Shown one piece after another: positions 6,687 through 12,915 of a DNA stretch of 14,046 nucleotides. Each line of letters starts with the position of its first letter. Position 1 is the first letter of the stretch. This DNA is from JAZNOL01 sp045580815. GTDB taxonomy: Bacteria; Bacillota; Clostridia; RUG12999. A model generated the notes under the pieces. That model did not search any database. It was not told where the DNA came from and saw only the letters and a list, made by a program, of their open reading frames with translations. The stretch covers positions 1 to 14,046 of the forward strand of contig JAZNOL010000117.1 of the NCBI GenBank assembly GCA_045580815.1. Reading direction: 5' to 3'. A program made the position numbers and the translations under genes.

Positions 6687-7587
6687 CAAAATATTTAATT
6701 TAGACGAAATAAGAATACGAGACCCATACATTGTGCCCTATAACGGTAAGTACTATATGTACGGAACAAACTGCCCGTGGGAAACCGAAAAAACATTGTA
6801 TGTATATTGCAGTGACAATCTTGAAACATGGTACGATAAAAAAGAAATTTTTAGGCTTTCTGACGATGTTTCATGGGCAAAGTGTGATTTGTGGGCACCT
6901 GAAGTTCATATTTACAAAGGCAGATTTTATATGTTTTTGTCTCTTTTGGGAAAACACGGTATGCGCGGCACACAGATTTTTGTCTGTGACACCCCCGACG
7001 GAACTTTTGTTCCTTTGACAGACAAACCGGCAACCCCCTTTGACAGAAGCTGCATAGACGGCACTCTCTATGTGGAAAACGATGTGCCGTATATTGTATA
7101 TTCTGCTGACTGGCCTGATAATTATGATAGCAGTAAAAACTGTTATATTGGAGCAATCTGGGCAGTTGAGCTTACCAAAGATTTAAAAAATATGGCAGGC
7201 AAACCGTTTTGTCTTTTCAAATCAGACGAAGCACCGTCATCCGCTATTGCTCCCGCTACTCATGAATATATGGGCAAAGAGGTTGTCCGTTATGGTTCTG
7301 ACGGACCTTTTATTACTAAATTAAATGACGGAAAAACTCTCTTCCTTTCGTGGTCACCATTTCCTGATTCAAATTATATTGTTTCCGGAGCAATTTCCGA
7401 AAACGGAATACACGGAACATGGAAACACGTCGATACCGTCTATGACAACAACGGCGGTCACGCAATGTTTTTTGACGACTTTGACGGAAGCAAAAAAATG
7501 TGTATTCACCAACCGGAAATGCCACCCTATGAACGAGCACTCATTTTGCCCGTTACAGAAAAAAACGGAACATTTAAAGTTATATAA
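6679..7587 (+). CDS. GH43-like five-bladed beta-propeller glycosidase, cytoplasmic
   Basis: This 302-residue protein looks like a clan-F glycoside hydrolase of the GH43 type (arabinosidase/xylosidase-like). The N-terminal IRIRDPYIVPYNGKYYMYGT (11-30) carries the expected catalytic Asp (D15). WAPEVH (72-77) is the usual second-blade motif. CIDGTLY (125-131) supplies the pKa-modulating Asp (D127). SDGPFI (207-212) occupies the general-acid position, with D208 where most members have Glu. GGHAMFF (259-265) contains the conserved His near the metal site. There is no signal peptide, so it should act inside the cell, probably on imported oligosaccharides; the substrate cannot be told. The start ATG overlaps the lepA stop (ATGAATAA) and has no good Shine-Dalgarno at normal distance, so translation is probably coupled to lepA. 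It could also be a GH43-related protein of altered activity. Confidence 0.83.
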   Translation: MNNKIFNLDEIRIRDPYIVPYNGKYYMYGTNCPWETEKTLYVYCSDNLETWYDKKEIFRLSDDVSWAKCDLWAPEVHIYKGRFYMFLSLLGKHGMRGTQIFVCDTPDGTFVPLTDKPATPFDRSCIDGTLYVENDVPYIVYSADWPDNYDSSKNCYIGAIWAVELTKDLKNMAGKPFCLFKSDEAPSSAIAPATHEYMGKEVVRYGSDGPFITKLNDGKTLFLSWSPFPDSNYIVSGAISENGIHGTWKHVDTVYDNNGGHAMFFDDFDGSKKMCIHQPEMPPYERALILPVTEKNGTFKVI

Positions 7588-7593
7588 GGTGAT
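7585..7593 (+). promoter_or_regulatory. Ribosome binding site for the hemW TTG start
   Basis: TAAGGTGAT contains GGTGAT complementary to the 16S 3' end and overlaps the stop codon of the GH43-like gene. The TTG at 7598 follows after 4 nt. No ATG or GTG with a comparable site lies near. Confidence 0.65.
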
Positions 7594-7597
7594 TTAT

Positions 7598-8692
7598 TTG
7601 AACAGCAAAAAAGGACTTTACATTCACATCCCCTTTTGTGTGCAGAAATGCCCCTACTGTGATTTTAACTCATACAGCGGCATTTTCGGACTTGCAGAAA
7701 ATTATATTGACGCTCTTATTGCCCATGCAAAGCAGTTTCGGTATCAGAGTTTCAACACCGTTTATATTGGCGGTGGAACGCCCACCAGCATTGATGCACA
7801 GCTTATTTCAAAGCTGATGTATTATGTTTTTGCTTATTTCGACATAAGCATTGACGCCGAAATTACAATCGAGGCAAACCCTGCCACAATCACACCGGAA
7901 ACCCTTGAAATTTACCGCAAAAGCGGTATCAACCGCATAAGCATAGGCGTGCAATCTTTTTCCGATTCGGTTTTGTCCCATCTGGGACGTATTCATTCAT
8001 CGGCTGAAGCAAAATGCGCTGTTATGGATGCAAGTGCCGCCGGATTTGACAACATCAGCATTGACCTTATGTTTTCTGTTCCGGGGCAGTCATTTCCCCT
8101 TTGGGCATACGATTTGTCATATGCAACAACACTCCCCATATCGCATATTTCATGCTATGGACTTAAAATTGAGCCGGGCACAAAGTTTGCCGAGGACGGT
8201 ATAACACCCATGCCTGATGAGGAAGACCGCAAACTGTATCATTATGCTGTGGATTTTCTTAAAAATCACGGATTTGAGCAGTACGAAATTTCAAACTTTT
8301 CCCGTGACGGCAAGTATTCACGTCATAATATGCTTTACTGGACAGGCGGTGAATATCTGGGCTTAGGTAGCGGTGCACATTCTTATGTATCGTCAAAACG
8401 GTTTTCCTGCGTGGAATCGGTAAGTGATTATATCCGTTTTGTAACCGGCAAAACGAGCGAGGTTTATGAAAATATTACAGAAATTTCCGAATCGGAAAAG
8501 CTCCGTGAAAAGGTTATGACCGGACTTCGTCTTTGCAGTGGCGTTGACATTGAGGATGTGTTAAAGCTAACACCGAAAGAAAAGCTGAAAAAATATGTTG
8601 ATTACGGATTTATGAAAATAAACAAAAACAAAATTGCTTTTACCCTCAAAGGCTTTGATGTGTCAAACAGCATACTTTCGGAGATTATATAA
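7598..8692 (+). CDS. hemW: Radical SAM heme chaperone / HemN-like protein HemW
   Basis: This 364-residue radical-SAM protein has the 4Fe-4S motif CxxxCxxC at C14, C18 and C21 (PFCVQKCPYCDF), the SAM-binding YIGGGTPT and the family's ISIGVQSF. It also has RHNMLYW, matching the HNxxYW heme-binding motif that separates HemW from true coproporphyrinogen oxidase HemN. HemW is thought to hand heme to target proteins; many genomes mislabel it as oxygen-independent coproporphyrinogen III oxidase. The reading frame opens well upstream within the GH43-like gene. I place the start at the TTG at 7598, because it sits just after a ribosome binding site and gives the family N-terminus (KKGLYIHIPFC). It is the last gene of the rarA-lepA run and ends 40 nt before a strong terminator. 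The hrcA-grpE-dnaK genes that often follow are absent. Confidence 0.93.
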   Translation: MNSKKGLYIHIPFCVQKCPYCDFNSYSGIFGLAENYIDALIAHAKQFRYQSFNTVYIGGGTPTSIDAQLISKLMYYVFAYFDISIDAEITIEANPATITPETLEIYRKSGINRISIGVQSFSDSVLSHLGRIHSSAEAKCAVMDASAAGFDNISIDLMFSVPGQSFPLWAYDLSYATTLPISHISCYGLKIEPGTKFAEDGITPMPDEEDRKLYHYAVDFLKNHGFEQYEISNFSRDGKYSRHNMLYWTGGEYLGLGSGAHSYVSSKRFSCVESVSDYIRFVTGKTSEVYENITEISESEKLREKVMTGLRLCSGVDIEDVLKLTPKEKLKKYVDYGFMKINKNKIAFTLKGFDVSNSILSEII

Positions 8693-8732
8693 AACAAATA
8701 TTTAATTTCACAATTGTTTTTTTACAACTGAT

Positions 8733-8770
8733 AAAAGCCCCGGCAGGCATAACACCTGCACGGGGCTTTT
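8733..8770. terminator. Bidirectional terminator between hemW and the SLH protein gene
   Basis: AAAAGCCCCG plus GCAGG (8733-8747) pairs with CCTGC, a one-base A bulge and CGGGGCTTTT (8755-8770), with a 7-nt CATAACA loop. The stem is 15 bp. T-runs flank it on both strands (GGGGCTTTT either way), so it can end transcripts of both convergent genes. Confidence 0.9.
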
Positions 8771-8786
8771 GTGAGGGATTTTTTAA

Positions 8787-11700
8787 TTATTCTTCTGTCT
8801 TTGATTCTTCAACGTTTTTTTCAATAGCATCTTTGAGCTCACCAACACTACCGAAATTTTTGCCTTCAAGTGCTTTAGTCACATCTTCTTTAGATGCATT
8901 TACACCCGAACCAACCTGTTCTTTAATAATGTTTTTTGTTTCATCCAAAGTCGTTGCTGAATCAATAATGTTCTGCGGAGCTTTTGAAATCTCTGCTTTA
9001 AGAGCATTGTCTTTTATTGCCGAAGCCTGTAATTTCTGTACATCAAGTTTTAGCTTGTTAACCTTTACTGCAACAGCATCTTTGCCTTTTTTGCTGTCAA
9101 GAAGTGTGCAGCCCGAAAGCGTTACGTCTTTTTCTGTAAGATTTGCTGCAAGAAGAACTGCCGGTTCGCCTGCTGTTGTGCGGTTGTAGATTATATTGAG
9201 GTTTTTAAGTGTTACACCTTTTACATTAACAGCAAAGGTTCCGTTGATATAAACGTTTTTGTCGCCCTCAATTGTAACCGCTTTGCTTACACGCACATCT
9301 TCGTTGTAGGTGCTGCCCAGAACATAAACCGTTCCTTTTGCAGAAACCGCATTTACAGCCGCCGAAATTGTAGAAAACGCATTTGTGCCGATTGTGTACA
9401 TTTTACCGTTTACAAGCACCTGCTGACCTTTTGTTCCTGTAACTGTTGAGCCTGCCACAACATACGCTGTGCCTGTAACAGTTTCATATTTGGGAGCTTC
9501 AGGTTTTGGTTCTTCTTTGGGCTGTTCTTTAGGTTCCTCTTTTTTTGTTTCTTCTGTTTTGGGTTCTTCGTTTTTAGGTTCTTCTTTTACTTCTTCTTTT
9601 TTTGTTTCCTCAGCCGGCTGTGAAGGCGATTTATCGCCTTCTGCCGGTTTGGTATCTTCTTTTACGTCTTCGGTTTTAGGTTCTTCGGTTTTTGAAGATT
9701 CATCTTCCTGTTTGGGTTCTTCTTTGGAATCTTCTTTAGGTTCTTCCTGTTTTACGTCAGACTCTTCTTTTTTGTCCTCGGTTTTGTCTTCGGTTTTTGT
9801 TTCGTCTGTTACAGGAGTTTTTTCTTCTTCTTTTTCAGTTGAATCTTCTTTTTTATCTGTGCTTTCGTTGTCGTTTTCATCGTCAGACTGAGGCGGAGCA
9901 CTAATAACACCGCTATCTTTGAGTGAAGAAGACTGCAAGCCTTTAATCATAACGATATCTTTAATGATTATATCGTTTTCAACACGGAGCATTACAAACG
10001 CACCTTCGTCGCTGTACGGTGTACCGTCGGCAGTTTTGTCATAGTCAAGATCGCCCACTGCACCGTCTTTAACTCTGGGATTTACATAGTTGAGAGCATC
10101 GTAAACATATACATTTACGCCGCTTGCACTACCTGTAAAGGTTTTTGCTGTGTTGTCATAAGAACCTGCAACCGTATCGTCAAGTGCAATTGTCACTCTT
10201 GAGCCGCTGCGGTTTCTTACAAGACCGAACATAAACTTAACGGTTTTGCTGCCTGTGCTGTCGCTGAAATAAGTAACCTTGCCTGTTGATGAATAGGGGT
10301 TGATTACCCAGTTGCCGGAAATTGCTTCTGACGGACGCATCATAATCTGTATTTTGTCTGCCATATATGATGAGCCGGAATATACGATAACGTCGCCCAC
10401 TTTAATGGATTTGTTTGCAAGTGAAAGTCCCGTTTTATCTGTGATGGTTGTATCTAAATCGCTGTAATCAAGAGTAACCTTTTCGCCGCCCTGATAACCT
10501 TCAAGACGTGTTACAATCTGACCGTCGGCACCCTTAACTTTTGAAACGCCTTTAACAATCATAATGCTGTCAGAATATGTTACTCTGCCTGCAATGTTAT
10601 AACCAACAACCGCACGCGCTCTGTAATCTCTTGCCGATACAAATGCTCTGCCGGCATAGTTTTCGTAGTTGTTAAGAACATCGCTTGAGCTTACCGTAAT
10701 ATCACTTTCATCAAGATTGTATCTTTCTGATGCTGAAGCATTTATGCTGAATATTGATGTGCTGTTTGTTACAAATACCGAGCCGAGTGTATTTGCCGCT
10801 GCATAGTAGTTTCCACTGAAATCAACGTATGCATAGTCACCGTCGGTTACATCTTTATCTTTAAGATTAAAGTTGATTGCTCTGATTTCGCCGGATGCAT
10901 TAAGCTGATAGCTTACCAGAGAATAAACTTTCATTTTTGTTGATGTGTTTGTGCCACAATCTGTCCAGTCATCGGGTTTATAACTGCTCCAGTTTTTAAG
11001 AATATCGCTGGCTTTAACACCTGTTGTACCGTTTACAGCAACTCTCGACGCAAAATCATAAGTGTTCCATACACCTGTGCTGTCAAGAATTCTTGCCTGA
11101 GGTGCTGATGTGAGAACGCCTGTTTCGCCCATAAGAGTCATGAAGCCAAAGTTGCCGATAAAATCGCCCATAATATCTTGTTTTGAAATGTATGCAATTT
11201 TTCCTGCCATGTTGATATGGAATGTTGCATATTTTCCGATTTTCATATCATTTGCAACATAGTCGGTATAACCATAAGGCTCGCCATCAATATAAACTAT
11301 ACCCTGTTCCTCGTCATATCCGTCAATTTCGCCTTGTACCACATCATTTGTTATATAAACAGTTCCGTTTGTGAGATACTTATCTTCAAGATTACCACAG
11401 ATGCTGAGGAAATCGCCTGCTTCAATCTCGTCAAAACCTACAACCTTATTGTTTTTCATGATTTTGAAGGTATAGTCGCTTTCTTCTTCATCAAGATAAA
11501 TTCTGCCGACATTGCCCTCGTCATAAACAGAATAGTTTGCCGGGCGAACTTCTTCAACAAGCATATCGAGATAGTCTACAATATATGCAACATTATATCC
11601 GTCACCGTCAGCATCACCGATAAATTCAATATAACCGTTTATACCGTCTTTGCTGAATGTTGTTTTGCCGTTTATTGCATCACGAAGATCCGAAACTGTT

Positions 11701-12791
11701 GCGTAGTCAATCTTTTTACCATTGTAATAACAGCTCAAATCACTCGTGTTGAGTTTGATATAAGATGTTTTTTCACGATCTGCGTCTTTATAGTAATAAA
11801 GTCTGCCGTTTGAAAGATTTGAAAGCTTTGTCATATCAATTTCATCGGCATAAATAACCTGTTTGTCATTTTTGCCTGTTTTAGGCACAATTGACATAAT
11901 AACAGGCTCATCGTCAACATCTTTTATATACGCATAGGTGTACTGTTCAAGATAATCCTGTGCATTTGTTGTACCTACGTCAACACGTGAAAGCACCTGT
12001 TTTACATTTCTTAAAATACGGTTATCGCCTGAGATTTCGTATCTTTTTGAAATTGTATATTCAACCTGATATGAAAGCAGACGAGTATCTGCCGAGCCGG
12101 GTATTTTTGTAACGCGACCTTCTACTTTTTCTACATCAAGTTTATCAAGCAGAACACTTGAAGATTTTTCATATGTAGTGTTTGTTCCGAAACCTGTCTG
12201 TCTCATGAGCGGAACTTCCAGAGAATTAAACACCAGTTCCGCAACGCAGCCTCTTGTTGCTTTTGTTCCATAAGCACCGCTTACGCCGTCAAGCACGCCT
12301 TCGCTTGCCGCAACGGTAATATAACCTCCGGGATAACCGCCGCTTGCTTCTGCCGCAGGCGTATAACCCAAAGCTGCCATAACCATTTTAACAGCTTCTT
12401 CATAAAGCACGTTGCTGTTTGGGTCAAAAATGCCGTTTCCTCTGCCGTTTATTACACCGGCGTTGCTTGCAAGGTTAATGTAACCTGCCGCCCAGTGATT
12501 TGCCGGAACATCCTTAAACGGTGTCGCACCGCCCATGCCGGATGCCGCACTTTCAAGACCGAGTGCACGCACAACAACTGCCGCAAACTCTGCTCTTGTG
12601 ATGTTGCCGTCCGGACGGAATGTGCCGTCCTCATAGCCCTGAAGCAGCTGAAGCTGTGACAAAACGTCAATTGCCGCACCTTCGTTTGTGCTTGCATTTA
12701 CATCGGTATATGCAAATGACGTGATACTAAATGCTGACAATATCATTGCTACAGCAATTACTGCAGAAACAATCTTTTTAATACCTTTCAT
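8787..12791 (-). CDS. Secreted S-layer-homology (SLH) surface protein with Lys/Glu linker and C-terminal beta-helix-like region
   Basis: This is a 1334-residue exported cell-surface protein. Residues 1-27 form a signal peptide (KGIKK basic start, hydrophobic VIAVAMILSAFSIT, SFA cleavage). Three SLH-like repeats follow at about 36-80, 91-143 and 150-195. The first has the full GTFRPDGNITRAEFA signature; the second (HWAAGYINLASNAGVI) has LYEEAV and the third ATRGCVAEL in the anchor-motif place. SLH domains bind secondary cell-wall polymer. Residues 200-968 are beta-rich, Tyr/Asp-rich and not assigned to a family. Residues about 969-1101 are a Lys/Glu/Pro/Asp/Thr-rich linker. Residues 1102-1230 resemble a right-handed beta-helix (AFSTISAAVNAV, GTVYVLGSTYNEDV, GVTLKNLNIIY). 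The last 100 residues are helical. The start is at 12791, not 12806, because GGAG lies 9 nt upstream of the former and nothing precedes the latter. It has its own promoter. It is either a main S-layer protein or a large anchored adhesin or scaffold. Confidence 0.85.
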   Translation of the reverse strand: MKGIKKIVSAVIAVAMILSAFSITSFAYTDVNASTNEGAAIDVLSQLQLLQGYEDGTFRPDGNITRAEFAAVVVRALGLESAASGMGGATPFKDVPANHWAAGYINLASNAGVINGRGNGIFDPNSNVLYEEAVKMVMAALGYTPAAEASGGYPGGYITVAASEGVLDGVSGAYGTKATRGCVAELVFNSLEVPLMRQTGFGTNTTYEKSSSVLLDKLDVEKVEGRVTKIPGSADTRLLSYQVEYTISKRYEISGDNRILRNVKQVLSRVDVGTTNAQDYLEQYTYAYIKDVDDEPVIMSIVPKTGKNDKQVIYADEIDMTKLSNLSNGRLYYYKDADREKTSYIKLNTSDLSCYYNGKKIDYATVSDLRDAINGKTTFSKDGINGYIEFIGDADGDGYNVAYIVDYLDMLVEEVRPANYSVYDEGNVGRIYLDEEESDYTFKIMKNNKVVGFDEIEAGDFLSICGNLEDKYLTNGTVYITNDVVQGEIDGYDEEQGIVYIDGEPYGYTDYVANDMKIGKYATFHINMAGKIAYISKQDIMGDFIGNFGFMTLMGETGVLTSAPQARILDSTGVWNTYDFASRVAVNGTTGVKASDILKNWSSYKPDDWTDCGTNTSTKMKVYSLVSYQLNASGEIRAINFNLKDKDVTDGDYAYVDFSGNYYAAANTLGSVFVTNSTSIFSINASASERYNLDESDITVSSSDVLNNYENYAGRAFVSARDYRARAVVGYNIAGRVTYSDSIMIVKGVSKVKGADGQIVTRLEGYQGGEKVTLDYSDLDTTITDKTGLSLANKSIKVGDVIVYSGSSYMADKIQIMMRPSEAISGNWVINPYSSTGKVTYFSDSTGSKTVKFMFGLVRNRSGSRVTIALDDTVAGSYDNTAKTFTGSASGVNVYVYDALNYVNPRVKDGAVGDLDYDKTADGTPYSDEGAFVMLRVENDIIIKDIVMIKGLQSSSLKDSGVISAPPQSDDENDNESTDKKEDSTEKEEEKTPVTDETKTEDKTEDKKEESDVKQEEPKEDSKEEPKQEDESSKTEEPKTEDVKEDTKPAEGDKSPSQPAEETKKEEVKEEPKNEEPKTEETKKEEPKEQPKEEPKPEAPKYETVTGTAYVVAGSTVTGTKGQQVLVNGKMYTIGTNAFSTISAAVNAVSAKGTVYVLGSTYNEDVRVSKAVTIEGDKNVYINGTFAVNVKGVTLKNLNIIYNRTTAGEPAVLLAANLTEKDVTLSGCTLLDSKKGKDAVAVKVNKLKLDVQKLQASAIKDNALKAEISKAPQNIIDSATTLDETKNIIKEQVGSGVNASKEDVTKALEGKNFGSVGELKDAIEKNVEESKTEE
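9490..9887 (-). repeat. Low-complexity Lys/Glu/Pro linker region of the SLH protein
   Basis: About 130 codons encode an acidic and basic, disordered-looking tract with many irregular copies of EEPK (for example EEPKED, EEPKQE, EEPKTE, EEPKNE) interleaved with ETKKEE and TEDK. At the DNA level the plus strand is a run of TTCTT and GGTTCTTC-like units. Such a tract could vary in length by slippage. The plus-strand open frame here is a by-product of the composition. Confidence 0.85.
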
Positions 12792-12800
12792 GTTATCACT

Positions 12801-12804
12801 CTCC
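12801..12804 (-). promoter_or_regulatory. Ribosome binding site deciding the SLH protein start
   Basis: GGAG on the minus strand (within GGAGAGTGAT) lies 9 nt before the ATG at 12791. It overlaps the region just after the ATG at 12806, which itself has no upstream site. Confidence 0.75.
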
Positions 12805-12836
12805 ATTTTTGAGATTTTGTTTTGCCTTGTGCTTAT

Positions 12837-12865
12837 ATTATATATGGAAATTTATTCTCCGTCAA
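12837..12865 (-). promoter_or_regulatory. SigA-type promoter of the SLH protein gene
   Basis: On the minus strand, TTGACG (12865-12860) is followed after 17 nt by a perfect TATAAT (12842-12837). The predicted leader to the start at 12791 is about 40 nt. This near-consensus promoter fits a strongly expressed surface protein and makes the gene independent of its upstream neighbour. Confidence 0.8.
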
Positions 12866-12915
12866 CAGTTTTAATCAAACAGTAATAAAAATGTAAAATT
12901 TGTCACATGACTGTA

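Noticed and set aside
8704..8730. CAATTGT / ACAACTG pairing with a T-run before the hemW terminator
   Set aside because: Short, contains a G-T pair, and the strong hairpin just downstream explains termination better.
9469..9891. Plus-strand 140-codon open frame rich in Ser, Gly and Phe, opposite the SLH protein linker
   Set aside because: It is the complement of the GAA/AAA/CCT-rich linker codons; low-complexity composition, no ribosome binding site and no protein-like pattern.
11217..11813. Plus-strand 198-codon open frame inside the SLH gene
   Set aside because: Antisense shadow produced by the codon bias of the real minus-strand gene; Ile/Cys-rich, with no start signal or family resemblance.
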